From positions 372,001 to 436,000 of the forward strand of contig JAOQAE010000003.1 in assembly GCA_025963725.1 (NCBI GenBank): a stretch of DNA of 64,000 nucleotides, given 5' to 3'. A program made the position numbers and the translations under genes. The stretch comes from Bacteroidota bacterium (lineage in GTDB: Bacteria; Bacteroidota; Bacteroidia; 2-12-FULL-35-15). Shown piece by piece: positions 1 through 7,864 of this stretch. The first letter of the stretch is position 1; the number at the start of each line of letters is the position of its first letter. The notes beneath the pieces were generated by a model, which saw nothing but the letters and a program-made list of their open reading frames with translations, was not told where the DNA came from and did no database searches.

Positions 1-1
1 G

Positions 2-523
2 GTGATCGACGTGATCGGCTCGCTGCCGGTGCTGCTCGACCTGCAAAGCAAGCTGGGCAAGATCCAGTCGGAAAAGGCAACGCTCGTTTCGGGCGCGATC
101 ATGATCGTATTCCTGTTCATCGGTGAAAAGATCCTGGGGCTGATCGGCATCGATGTAAGCTCCTTCGCCATCGCCGGCTCCTTCATCATTTTTTTCCTCG
201 CCCTGGAAATGATCCTCGGGATCAAATTCTATAAGGAGGAATCGGCGGCAACCGCATCGGTGGTGCCTATCGCATTCCCGATCATCGCCGGCACCGGAAC
301 GCTCACCACGCTGCTTTCCATCCGCGCTGAATACGAGGTGAAGAACATCATCGTAGCCATTCTCATCAACCTCATCTTTGTATACATTGTTTTACGGAAC
401 ACCTACCGGCTGGAACACATCCTTGGCCCTGGCGGGATCAATATTTTAAGAAAGGTATTCGGGGTGATCCTGCTGGCGATCGCAGTGAAGCTGTTCCGCA
501 CACACCTGGGAACGATCGTGTAA
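2..523 (+). CDS. MarC family integral membrane protein (5' end cut by window edge)
   Basis: The reading frame is open at the left edge, so the GTG at position 2 is probably an internal Val codon. The visible 173 residues hold several hydrophobic segments. The opening stretch VIDVIGSLPVLLDL corresponds to the conserved D-P/V-x-G-x-x-P motif after the first helix of MarC/YchE (UPF0056) proteins, and a PIIAGTGTLTTL block matches the second half-repeat. MarC proteins are about 200 residues, so roughly 25-30 are missing. The substrate is uncertain: the family was once linked to antibiotic resistance and is now often called NAAT-type. It is followed 48 bp later by rnhA on the same strand. Confidence 0.85.
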   Translation: MIDVIGSLPVLLDLQSKLGKIQSEKATLVSGAIMIVFLFIGEKILGLIGIDVSSFAIAGSFIIFFLALEMILGIKFYKEESAATASVVPIAFPIIAGTGTLTTLLSIRAEYEVKNIIVAILINLIFVYIVLRNTYRLEHILGPGGINILRKVFGVILLAIAVKLFRTHLGTIV

Positions 524-571
524 ATCATAAGATCCGGTAATTTTTTAATTTCTCATTCTTCAATTTTTCAA

Positions 572-1048
572 ATGGTAACAGTTTTCACAGATGGCGCTTC
601 ACGCGGGAATCCCGGCCCGGGCGGATATGGCGTAGTGATGCTGGCCGGAACATTGCGGAAGGAGATCTCGGAAGGGTTTCGCCTCACCACCAATAACCGC
701 ATGGAGCTTATGAGCGTGATCGTGGCGCTGGAAGCATTAAAAAAGGAAGGAACGCCCGTAACGATATATTCCGATTCGAAATACGTGGTGGATTCCGTTG
801 AAAAAAAATGGGTGCTCGGCTGGGAGAAAAAATATTTCAGCGGCAAAAAAAACGCGGATCTCTGGATCCGCTTTCTTCGCGCTTACCGCAAGCACAAGGT
901 AAAATTCGTTTGGGTAAAGGGACATGCCTCCAACAAGGAGAACAACCGCTGTGATGAGCTGGCTGTTGCCGCGGCATTAGGCGGTGGACTAAAGATCGAC
1001 CATGGGTACGAGGAAGAAAAGAAGAAGGAAGAGAATAGGCTGATTTGA
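572..1048 (+). CDS. rnhA: Ribonuclease HI
   Basis: Degrades the RNA strand of RNA-DNA hybrids such as primers and R-loops in the cytoplasm. The 158-residue protein has the typical length. The acidic metal-binding tetrad is visible as D7 (FTDGASRGNPGPGGYG), E45 (NNRMEL), D68 (IYSDSKYV) and D128 (NNRCDELA), with the flexible-loop His at H118 (VKGHASN). The basic handle helix (WEKKYFSGKKNADLW) is present, so this is the E. coli type rather than a minimal RNase H. The C-terminus carries a Glu/Lys-rich tail (EEEKKKEE) typical of low-complexity ends. The start at 572 places the first beta strand immediately after Met. Confidence 0.95.
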   Translation: MVTVFTDGASRGNPGPGGYGVVMLAGTLRKEISEGFRLTTNNRMELMSVIVALEALKKEGTPVTIYSDSKYVVDSVEKKWVLGWEKKYFSGKKNADLWIRFLRAYRKHKVKFVWVKGHASNKENNRCDELAVAAALGGGLKIDHGYEEEKKKEENRLI

Positions 1049-1061
1049 CCTCACACGAGAT

Positions 1062-1082
1062 CCTGAAACAAGTTCAGGATGA
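1062..1082. repeat. Dispersed hairpin ATCCTGAA/TTCAGGAT
   Basis: An 8-bp inverted repeat with a 5-nt loop (ATCCTGAA ACAAG TTCAGGAT) lies between rnhA and the convergent SDR gene, followed by GACTCCGCGC. A related sequence (gatccttcgacaagctcaggatgac) occurs near 48,813-48,835. It is one of several short dispersed palindromes in this window and could also act as a weak bidirectional terminator, although no strong T-run follows. Confidence 0.5.
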
Positions 1083-1106
1083 CTCCGCGCTTATAAGCCG
1101 TATAAA

Positions 1107-1895
1107 TTACAAACAACCTGTCCTGCCGCCATCCACTGGCACATTGATGCCCGTAATGTAGGATGCCGCAGGCGATGCTAAAAATGCAACCACATTCCCG
1201 ATCTCCGAAGGCTCTGCAAAACGCCCCAACGGGATCTCGCTTTCCATTTCATTCTTGATCTCGTTCAGCGATTCGCCGGTATTGTTCGATTTGGTTTCGA
1301 TGATGCTTTGCAGCCGGCCTGTGAGCGTAGCCCCCGGAAGCACATTGTTCACGGTGATGCCATAAGATGCCACCTCGTTCGCCAGCGTTTTGCTCCAGTT
1401 GGCAACCGCTGCACGGATGGTGTTGGAAACGCCTAAATTTTTCAGCGGGATCTTCACGGAAGTGCTGATGATATTGATCACGCGGCCGTACTGGGATTTC
1501 TTCATGCCTTCCATCAGCGACTGCACAAGAATATGGTTACACACGAGGTGATTGCTGAAGGCCTGGATAAAATCCTCCACTTTCGCGTTCTGGATGAGTC
1601 CGCTCGGAGGCCCGCCGGTATTATTCACAAGGATCTGCACTGGCCCATTGCTGGCGATGTAATTATCCACCTTTTCCTTTAACTTATTCGGGGTTTGAAA
1701 ATCAACCGCGAGGAAATCGTGCTGCTGCCCTTTGGATGCATCCAGCTCGGTGATCGCAGCTTTGAGCGACTCCTCATTTCTTGCCACAAGCACAATATTC
1801 GCACCCAGCAATGCCAGCTCGATGGCTGCCGCTTTCCCGATTCCCTGCGTGCTTCCGCACACCATTGCTGTTTTTCCTGATAGGTCTAAATTCAT
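1107..1895 (-). CDS. SDR-family oxidoreductase with atypical active site
   Basis: A 262-residue Rossmann-fold short-chain dehydrogenase/reductase. The nucleotide loop is CGSTQGIG (residues 13-20) and the NNAG motif is present as NNTGG. The PGAT motif and C-terminal GINVPVDGGRTGCL are also clear. The catalytic Tyr-x-x-x-Lys is missing: the equivalent stretch reads NLGVSNTIRAAVANWSKTLA, with Ser and Arg at the Tyr and Lys positions. This agrees with the atypical BKR-like SDR subgroup, which resembles FabG but lacks the tetrad. It is the last gene of the minus-strand cluster, 28 bp after the flavin oxidoreductase, so a role in modifying the polyketide product is plausible but inferred. Confidence 0.85.
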   Translation of the reverse strand: MNLDLSGKTAMVCGSTQGIGKAAAIELALLGANIVLVARNEESLKAAITELDASKGQQHDFLAVDFQTPNKLKEKVDNYIASNGPVQILVNNTGGPPSGLIQNAKVEDFIQAFSNHLVCNHILVQSLMEGMKKSQYGRVINIISTSVKIPLKNLGVSNTIRAAVANWSKTLANEVASYGITVNNVLPGATLTGRLQSIIETKSNNTGESLNEIKNEMESEIPLGRFAEPSEIGNVVAFLASPAASYITGINVPVDGGRTGCL

Positions 1896-1923
1896 GGTTC
1901 AAAGATATTAATATTTAACGATA

Positions 1924-3060
1924 CTAAAACGGCTTGCCATGTGTCGATTTCACGATCCTGTTCTTTAAAAAAGGCAGCTTTTTCAATGCCAAGATCGTAA
2001 GGTCGGTGAGGGATTTATTCTTCAGTAATTTCTGCAGCACTTTCGAGAGCTCCACCCTGTTCCTGAATTGTTTTACCCAGGTTGCCGTGTATTTTGTTTC
2101 CAATTCATCCCGCGTAATTTTCCCCTTAAAATAATCCACGAGCAGGCCGTTCAATAAAAAGGAGCTGCGCATGGCCATGCTCATTCCGTTGCCGCTGAGC
2201 GGCGCAATGTTACCCGCGGTATCGCCGATCATCAGCACATGGTTCTCCACCGCATTTTTGTAGCCGATCTTTATTTGCGAAATAGCCAGCGGCTCCTCAA
2301 AAAGAAAGGTTGCAGCTTTAAAATAGCTTTCGAGGAAGGGATTCTTCATGAGCACCTCCGCTTCCATTCTCTTAATATCGCCGTTGAATTTTTTCAGGTT
2401 CAGGGCATCTGTGAGATAGCAGAGGCAATAGCGGTCGCCCTCGATCTTCGAGATGCCGCAATAGCCGTTCTCAAAATTATGCAACTCGATGAGATCCTTA
2501 GGAAAATCAAGCCGGACGTGGTATTTGATCCCGACATAATTTTTCTCATCCTTGCTTTTTTTTGTGAATGCGCGCTTCAGCTTTGTATCGAGATTGCTTT
2601 TTTTCCCCCATGCGCCTACGCAAACCTCCGCTGAAAATGTGCCTTCCTCCGTATCGATGATGAAATGCCCGTTGCTGAACCTAACATCCTGCACGCGGCA
2701 GTCATCCATCAGCCGGACGCCCTTAGCTTTCGCGATCTCCGCCAGCTTGTGATCCAGCAAAAACCGGCTAATGCCAAATCCGCCGAGGTCGAGCCGGTGC
2801 TTCAGCAATTTACCGGAAGGCGAGGATACGTGCAGCCTGCTGATGACCGGAAGATCCAGCTCTCCAAGGTTCAGGCCCAACCTTTCAATAAAGGCGTATG
2901 ATTCCATGGAAATGTATTCGCCGCAAACCTTGTGAAAAGGGTATTTGTTCTTTTCGAACAGCAGGCAGGAGATGCCCGCATCCGCCAGCTGGATAGCAAG
3001 CGTTAAGCCTGCAAGTCCGCCGCCGATGATACAAACCCGGGATTCATTCTTATTTAGCAC
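1924..3060 (-). CDS. FAD-dependent oxidoreductase, geranylgeranyl-reductase/hydroxylase-like
   Basis: A 378-residue flavoprotein. An N-terminal dinucleotide fold (CIIGGGLAGLTLAIQL ... FEK) is followed by the PFHKVCGEYIS segment common in geranylgeranyl reductase-like and aromatic-hydroxylase flavoproteins. The second FAD motif, MIGDTAGNIAPLSGNGMSMA, lies around residues 275-295. Family members reduce prenyl chains or hydroxylate aromatic rings using FAD and NAD(P)H. It lies 13 bp downstream of the methyltransferase in a PKS-MT-flavoprotein order like Streptomyces srsA-srsB-srsC, where the flavoprotein oxidises an alkylresorcinol ring to a quinone. Ring hydroxylation or prenyl-chain reduction are both reasonable here; the substrate is unknown. 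Confidence 0.85.
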   Translation of the reverse strand: MLNKNESRVCIIGGGLAGLTLAIQLADAGISCLLFEKNKYPFHKVCGEYISMESYAFIERLGLNLGELDLPVISRLHVSSPSGKLLKHRLDLGGFGISRFLLDHKLAEIAKAKGVRLMDDCRVQDVRFSNGHFIIDTEEGTFSAEVCVGAWGKKSNLDTKLKRAFTKKSKDEKNYVGIKYHVRLDFPKDLIELHNFENGYCGISKIEGDRYCLCYLTDALNLKKFNGDIKRMEAEVLMKNPFLESYFKAATFLFEEPLAISQIKIGYKNAVENHVLMIGDTAGNIAPLSGNGMSMAMRSSFLLNGLLVDYFKGKITRDELETKYTATWVKQFRNRVELSKVLQKLLKNKSLTDLTILALKKLPFLKNRIVKSTHGKPF

Positions 3061-3073
3061 GGCGAAAAGCGGA

Positions 3074-3775
3074 TCATTTTTTTAGAAGTATCAAATATCT
3101 GAATGCCCATTTCCAGCCGATGGTTGCCCGCTGCACATCCGCCTTTTGCAGCAATGCGTCCAGCTCATTTTTCCGGAACCCTCTCAGCACCGAAACCGGC
3201 GCATCGTTCTTTACAAGCGCGGAACCGTTGAGCAAGCGCGTAAGGAAGCGGATGCTGTAATACGCGAACCAGTGGCGCTGCAGGTCGTTGACCACAAAGC
3301 CGCTGCGCGCATATTTATTCATGTAGCCGAACAATTCGGTAAGCTCATCATCTTTCAAATGATGGCAAAACAAAGAGCAATGAATAATATCTGTGGTATC
3401 GTGTGTTTTCAGGTAATCGCGGTAATCCATCACCACGCCGCTGATCTGCGGAAAATTTTTACAGGACTCTTTCATAAAAGCAATGCAATCTGCATTCATG
3501 TCGACCCCGGTAAGCTTCACTTTATATCCCCGCTTCTCCGCCCATCCGGCAATTTCCTTCATGGCATCGCCGCCGCCACAGCCAATATCCACGATGTTGT
3601 ATGTTTTACTTTTATCGGTGATCAGCGCTTTCATTCCTGAAAGTGTGATCGCATGCCCACCCAATGTTTTATTGATAAGATCAAGCTCGCGAAGATTTCT
3701 GAACAGCAGCTCCTTCGGAATATCCGGGGCATCCAGCAATTCGGATTCATAAGAGCGCGTTGAGAATTTATTCAT
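3074..3775 (-). CDS. Class I SAM-dependent methyltransferase of the type III PKS cluster
   Basis: The open frame extends upstream to 3853, but the ATG at 3775 (MNKFSTRSYESELLDAP) gives a 233-residue protein whose first 8 bp overlap the end of the PKS gene. Translational coupling of that kind is why this start is preferred. SAM motif I is IVDIGCGGGDAMKEI, followed by an acidic motif II region (LTGVDMNAD). A DIIHCSLFCHHLKDDEL segment matches the post-I/motif IV part of Methyltransf_11/25-type enzymes. Position next to a type III PKS parallels BpsA-BpsB of Bacillus and SrsA-SrsB of Streptomyces, where the partner O- or C-methylates an alkylpyrone or alkylresorcinol. The same role is inferred. 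Confidence 0.88.
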   Translation of the reverse strand: MNKFSTRSYESELLDAPDIPKELLFRNLRELDLINKTLGGHAITLSGMKALITDKSKTYNIVDIGCGGGDAMKEIAGWAEKRGYKVKLTGVDMNADCIAFMKESCKNFPQISGVVMDYRDYLKTHDTTDIIHCSLFCHHLKDDELTELFGYMNKYARSGFVVNDLQRHWFAYYSIRFLTRLLNGSALVKNDAPVSVLRGFRKNELDALLQKADVQRATIGWKWAFRYLILLKK

Positions 3776-4859
3776 AGCGGAGCAGGGCCGTTTCGATGCT
3801 GAGCCCGGGGCCGAAGCCGATCGAAAATATATTTTCACCGATCCGGCTTTCATCGTTCATCAGCTCATCCAGCACAAATAAAATGGTGGGCGACGACATA
3901 TTCCCGTATTCGCTCAGCACTTTATACGAAGGCTGAAGCTGCTCTTCTGTGAGGTGCAATTGTCTTTTAATGGTGTCGAGGATCTTTTTTCCTCCCGGGT
4001 GAATTGCCCAGTTATCAATATGCCTGGAGTCGATGTTATATTTTGCGGATGCCTTCTGAACGATCATCTCAGCCTCGGCGCCAATGAATTCCGGGATCTT
4101 TGCATCGAGGATCATTTCAAAATTGAGCGGCGTTACATTCCAGCCCATCAGGGCCTTGCCTTTATTCAGCAGCAGTGAATAAAATCCGTTCAGCGTTAAT
4201 CCTTTCCGTGCTTTTGAGGAAGCTGCCGGGGTAATGACCATCGCTGCTGCGCCATCGCCGAAAATGGTGTTCGACAATAAATTATCGTGATTATCCTTCG
4301 GCTGGAAATGAAGCGTGCAAAGCTCCACGCAAACTACCAGCACTTTCGCATCAGCATCGGTTTTGCAGATCATGTCGGCGATCTTCAATGCATGGAAAGC
4401 GGCATTGCAGCCAAGGAAATTAACGGAAGTGCGGTAAATATCATCGGGGAGGTTGAGTTCCTCAATGATCCCGGCATCGATCCCGGGCGCCGACAAGCCA
4501 GTACATGTAACAGTGATCAGGTGGGTAACGCCATGCTGCGAAACCGTTGTATCAATCTTTTTAAAAGCCGCGTGAATGGCTTCGATGGCAAGTGGAACGG
4601 CGCGTTCCTTAAAAACGGAAAGGCGGCTTTCCACATTGGCGATGCTGGGCACGCCATTAAAAAATATATGTTCGTTCCTGCTTTTATCAAAATCAGGGAT
4701 CACGGAATAGCGCTCATCGATCCCGCTGTGGCTGAACAGCATGTTGAGCTTGCGTGAAGCCGTTTCGTTGCTGTAGGCCGCATGCATGAACTCGAGGATA
4801 GCAGTTTGCTTGCTGCGGTGCCTTGGTACTGCTGTTCCTATTGAAATTATCTTGCTCAA
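3768..4859 (-). CDS. Type III polyketide synthase (chalcone/stilbene synthase-like)
   Basis: A 363-residue homodimeric thiolase-fold enzyme that extends an acyl starter with malonyl-CoA and cyclises the product. The catalytic triad is visible: C151 in VNFLGCNAAFHAL, H287 in NWAIHPGGKK and N320 in YGNMSSPT. The C-terminal GFGPGLSIETALL matches the chalcone-synthase signature loop. An IFGDGAAAMVI segment is also conserved. Length and motifs fit bacterial alkylresorcinol/alkylpyrone synthases. The gene overlaps the UbiA-like gene upstream by 4 bp and the methyltransferase downstream by 8 bp, so the three are almost certainly co-translated. The starter unit cannot be read from sequence; long fatty acyl chains are usual for bacterial relatives. 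Confidence 0.95.
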   Translation of the reverse strand: MSKIISIGTAVPRHRSKQTAILEFMHAAYSNETASRKLNMLFSHSGIDERYSVIPDFDKSRNEHIFFNGVPSIANVESRLSVFKERAVPLAIEAIHAAFKKIDTTVSQHGVTHLITVTCTGLSAPGIDAGIIEELNLPDDIYRTSVNFLGCNAAFHALKIADMICKTDADAKVLVVCVELCTLHFQPKDNHDNLLSNTIFGDGAAAMVITPAASSKARKGLTLNGFYSLLLNKGKALMGWNVTPLNFEMILDAKIPEFIGAEAEMIVQKASAKYNIDSRHIDNWAIHPGGKKILDTIKRQLHLTEEQLQPSYKVLSEYGNMSSPTILFVLDELMNDESRIGENIFSIGFGPGLSIETALLRYE

Positions 4860-5761
4860 AACCAGTTAAAAGTAGTATTTAATATAAGAATTAAAAAATA
4901 AACGTTCATGCAGCTGGATGCCATTAAATTCATGCGCATGGTATTCTCAAAATTCGCATGGCTGCTGTCTTTCCTCACTTTCAGAAACCAAACCGCCAAT
5001 GTTATAACAACCGGGAGCATTGCAATGTTGAACAATACAAAAGCTATTTCATGGTTGTGCATTCTAAAGTAGGTGAACAGCAGAAAAGAGGCGGTTAAAA
5101 ACATAGCAGCAGAGAAAAAAAACGTGCCAATGTAGCCCAGCCTGTAGCTGATCGTGGTAACGCCGTCCTTTTTATCCGCTTTGTGCTGGTAGATCTGCGT
5201 GAGCGGGTACACGCTGCCGATGAACAGGCTGGCCACCGTCATGCAAATTATGTTGCCGGTGCTGAAAAAGCTTTGCGGATCGAAGCCGGCGATCGCCGAA
5301 GCGATCATCAGGTAGGTAAAAGCGCCCTGGAAGATGAATACTGTGAGGAAGCCTGTAACCGCATACTTTTTAAGACGCAGCGCCCTGTAGCTGTATGCTC
5401 TCGAGATCAGCACATACACCAGCACGAACAGGGAGAACCACGGCCCAACCAGCAAGGCAAGCAATATTCCAATAAGATCAAGGAGCAGGGTCGCGTAGAA
5501 TAAATTCTCTGATACCTGCGGCGGGTGCTTCAGTCCGCCGATGCTGCCTTCATCCTTATCCTGGTAGCTGTTATAGCCATTGCTCGAGGGATAAATGAGC
5601 AGGTGAAGGATCAGAAAAGCGATAACGGTATGCTGCCAGTTGACTTGTTCCGCCTGGCTGAGCGCAAAGAGGAACACCGGCATTAAATGATACGAAAAGG
5701 GAATGCGCAGGTGCTTTACAGTGCTCTTATCAAACCAGGATATAACGTTTAAAGATGGCAT
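4856..5761 (-). CDS. UbiA-family membrane prenyltransferase-like protein
   Basis: A 301-residue polytopic membrane protein with about eight or nine hydrophobic segments. The first Asp-rich motif reads NSYQDKDEG (residues 64-72), a variant of UbiA NDxxDxxxD. The second motif region reads HKADKKDGVTTIS, like the DxxxDxxxG of the family. UbiA proteins transfer isoprenyl chains to aromatic acceptors using Mg-bound prenyl diphosphates. This is the first gene of the cluster and overlaps the PKS start by 4 bp (ATGA type), which suggests the acceptor is the PKS product or its methylated form. The spacing in motif 1 is unusual, so activity is likely but not certain. Confidence 0.85.
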   Translation of the reverse strand: MPSLNVISWFDKSTVKHLRIPFSYHLMPVFLFALSQAEQVNWQHTVIAFLILHLLIYPSSNGYNSYQDKDEGSIGGLKHPPQVSENLFYATLLLDLIGILLALLVGPWFSLFVLVYVLISRAYSYRALRLKKYAVTGFLTVFIFQGAFTYLMIASAIAGFDPQSFFSTGNIICMTVASLFIGSVYPLTQIYQHKADKKDGVTTISYRLGYIGTFFFSAAMFLTASFLLFTYFRMHNHEIAFVLFNIAMLPVVITLAVWFLKVRKDSSHANFENTMRMNLMASSCMNVYFLILILNTTFNWF

Positions 5762-5831
5762 GTAAACAAAGATAGCGGAATTAAATGTAGATACACAGGA
5801 TGTGGATTTTTTAAAAAATATAAAATTCTTT

Positions 5832-6000
5832 AACTTTTTGAGGCCAAAAAGTTACAAAAAGCCTTTGATCTTATAAGGCGATTTGTTTCTCCGCGCAACC
5901 GGGCGCTCACAACCGCGGATAATTGATTGCGGACAACCATCTGCCTCCGCAAATTTGTTTTTTGTCGCAATCATTACCGCTATCGCTTGATAAGATCAAA
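5832..6000 (+). repeat. Structured intergenic repeat, copy A (self-complementary ends)
   Basis: Begins with a perfect 9-bp hairpin AACTTTTTG/CAAAAAGTT (5832-5853). A left arm TTTGATCTTATAAGGCG (5864-5880) is matched by a right arm CGCTTGATAAGATCAAA (5984-6000), 15 of 17 positions complementary. Interior blocks such as cgcggataa-tgattgc and ttaccgctat are shared with copies B and C. No open reading frame is credible inside. It fills much of the 534-bp gap between the PKS cluster and radA together with copy B. It could be a MITE-like or REP-like element or a structured RNA. Confidence 0.85.
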
Positions 6001-6114
6001 CGTTCCGCCTTATGCGAGTGCTGATTAATTATAAAACCAAATGGGAATTATAATCCTACTATATGCGTTAGTTTAAATTAATTAGAAATAAAAGGCGAAA
6101 TCATAATGCGACTA
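6001..6114. other. AT-rich spacer between two inverted repeat copies
   Basis: About 114 bp separating copies A and B. No ORF, tRNA or terminator is visible. It contains cgttccgccttatgcg on one side and aaggcgaaatcataatgcg on the other, which look like the outer flanks of the two repeats and are themselves partly complementary. The arrangement is therefore a large inverted repeat with this stretch in the middle. Confidence 0.5.
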
Positions 6115-6285
6115 TTTCTGTTTTATTCAGCAATAGCGGTAAATGATTGCTTGCAAAAAAAGATCGTTCCGGAGATGAATGAGTAGTAGCAATCAATTTA
6201 TCCGCGGTTCTTCTGGACCGGCAGGGGAAGAAGAAATTGCATTATAAAACAGAAAAGGTTTTGTAACTTTTGCCTTCAAAAGTTA
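6115..6285 (-). repeat. Structured intergenic repeat, copy B (inverted)
   Basis: Same element as copy A but on the minus strand. The end hairpin AACTTTTG/CAAAAGTT lies at 6265-6285 with 8-bp arms. The terminal arms TTTCTGTTTTATTCAGCAAT (6115-6134) and ATTGCATTATAAAACAGAAA (6236-6255) are complementary at 17 of 20 positions. The arm sequence (CTGTTT) differs from copy A (GATCTT), yet each copy pairs with itself. Interior blocks atccgcggttctt and gcggtaaatgattgc are conserved. Confidence 0.85.
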
Positions 6286-6295
6286 AAAGAAATAA

Positions 6296-7669
6296 TTATC
6301 CGAACAGCAACCCGAACACCTCCTCGATCTTGCCGACCATGGTGATCTTAATCGTATAGCTGTTGAGGTCCAGCCCTTTTTTATTGTATTTGGAAATAAA
6401 GATGTGCTCAAAGCCTAATTTCTCCGCTTCGGAGATGCGCTGATCAATACGGTTTACCGGGCGGATCTCTCCGCTGAGCCCTACCTCGCCTGCAAAGCAG
6501 GTCTTTGCAGAAATGGGCATATCCTCGTTGCTCGACAATACGGCGCATACAAGAGCTAAGTCGATCCCGGGATCTTCCACTTTGATGCCTCCAGCGATGT
6601 TCAGGAACACATCCTTTACCCCAAGCCGGAAGCCGCAGCGCTTTTCAAGCACAGCCAGCAGCATCGACAATCTGCGCAGATCAAATCCGGTGGAGGAGCG
6701 CTGCGGTGTTCCATAAGCCGCGCTGCTTACCAGCGCCTGCGTTTCAATGAGCATGGGACGCATGCCTTCCATGGTGGCTGCAATGGCAACGCCGCTTACC
6801 AGCTCTTCGCGGTTGGTGATGAGGATCTCGGAAGGATTGCTCACTTCGCGCAATCCGCTTCCCAGCATTTCATAGATCCCTAATTCATTGGTGGAGCCAA
6901 AGCGGTTCTTCGCGGTGCGCAGCAATCTGTATACATGGTTACGGTCGCCTTCGAACTGCAGAACGGTATCCACCATGTGCTCCAGCACCTTTGGTCCCGC
7001 AAGGCTTCCGTCCTTGGTAATATGCCCGATCAGGAACACGGGCGTGCCGCTTTCCTTTGCGTAGCGTAATAATTCGGCGGTGCATTCGCGGATTTGCGAA
7101 ACGCTGCCGGGCGATGATTCAATATGTGCAGAATGTAAGGTCTGGATGGAATCCACGATCACGAAGTTCGGCTCGAGGATCTCGATCTGCTTGAAAATAT
7201 TCTGGGTGGATGTTTCTGTTAAAATATAGCAGTCGGGGCTTTTCATGCCAATGCGCTCCGCGCGCATCCTAATCTGCTGCTCGCTCTCCTCCCCTGACAC
7301 ATACAGCACTTTCAGGTTTTTCATGTTCACGGCGATCTGCAGCATCAGCGTTGATTTGCCAATGCCCGGCTCACCGCCGAAGAGTGTGAGCGATCCCGGC
7401 ACTAACCCGCCGCCAAGCACGCGGGAAAGCTCCTTATCATAAATGGAAATGCGGTGCTGCTCCGAAAGGTTGATGTCGGTAACCAGCTGCGGCTTTGCCG
7501 AACGCTGCGTGCTGGTGCTTGCGATGCCCGGAGTTTTGGCATCATCGCCTTTGCTTACCACTTCTTCCACGTAGGTGTTCCATTCCCCGCAGGAAGGGCA
7601 GCGGCCGATCCATTTGCCCGACTGGGCCCCGCAATTCTGACAGAAATAAGATGTTTTGGTTTTAGCCAT
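6296..7669 (-). CDS. radA: DNA repair protein RadA
   Basis: A 457-residue RecA-family ATPase with DnaB-type branch-migration activity, used to process recombination intermediates. The N-terminal zinc finger has C10, C13, C24 and C27 (CQNC ... CPSC). The Walker A motif is GGEPGIGKST with K105. The RadA-specific KNRFG motif is present in LLRTAKNRFGSTNELGIYEM. The C-terminal part is the Lon-like ATP-independent domain (DIALVCAVLSSNEDMPI ... FAGEVGLSGEIRPV). Length is normal for the family (about 455). It is transcribed away from the divergent T9SS protein at 7865. The end of the gene lies only 10 bp from repeat copy B, which may serve as its 3' structure. Confidence 0.96.
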   Translation of the reverse strand: MAKTKTSYFCQNCGAQSGKWIGRCPSCGEWNTYVEEVVSKGDDAKTPGIASTSTQRSAKPQLVTDINLSEQHRISIYDKELSRVLGGGLVPGSLTLFGGEPGIGKSTLMLQIAVNMKNLKVLYVSGEESEQQIRMRAERIGMKSPDCYILTETSTQNIFKQIEILEPNFVIVDSIQTLHSAHIESSPGSVSQIRECTAELLRYAKESGTPVFLIGHITKDGSLAGPKVLEHMVDTVLQFEGDRNHVYRLLRTAKNRFGSTNELGIYEMLGSGLREVSNPSEILITNREELVSGVAIAATMEGMRPMLIETQALVSSAAYGTPQRSSTGFDLRRLSMLLAVLEKRCGFRLGVKDVFLNIAGGIKVEDPGIDLALVCAVLSSNEDMPISAKTCFAGEVGLSGEIRPVNRIDQRISEAEKLGFEHIFISKYNKKGLDLNSYTIKITMVGKIEEVFGLLFG

Positions 7670-7864
7670 GTTGATCGGTTGGCAATAAGAAATTATTAGT
7701 TGTGATTGAATGCGGCACCAGCGGAACGCAAGGCGAATTTAAGATTCTATTAAACCCGGACGACCTTTGTTAATAAAGAAAATAGTAAGATTTAAGGAAT
7801 CACGGTTTTACTCCCGCTGCGGAATACTCTAATTTTACTCTGAACTAATCACTAACTGCATCAC

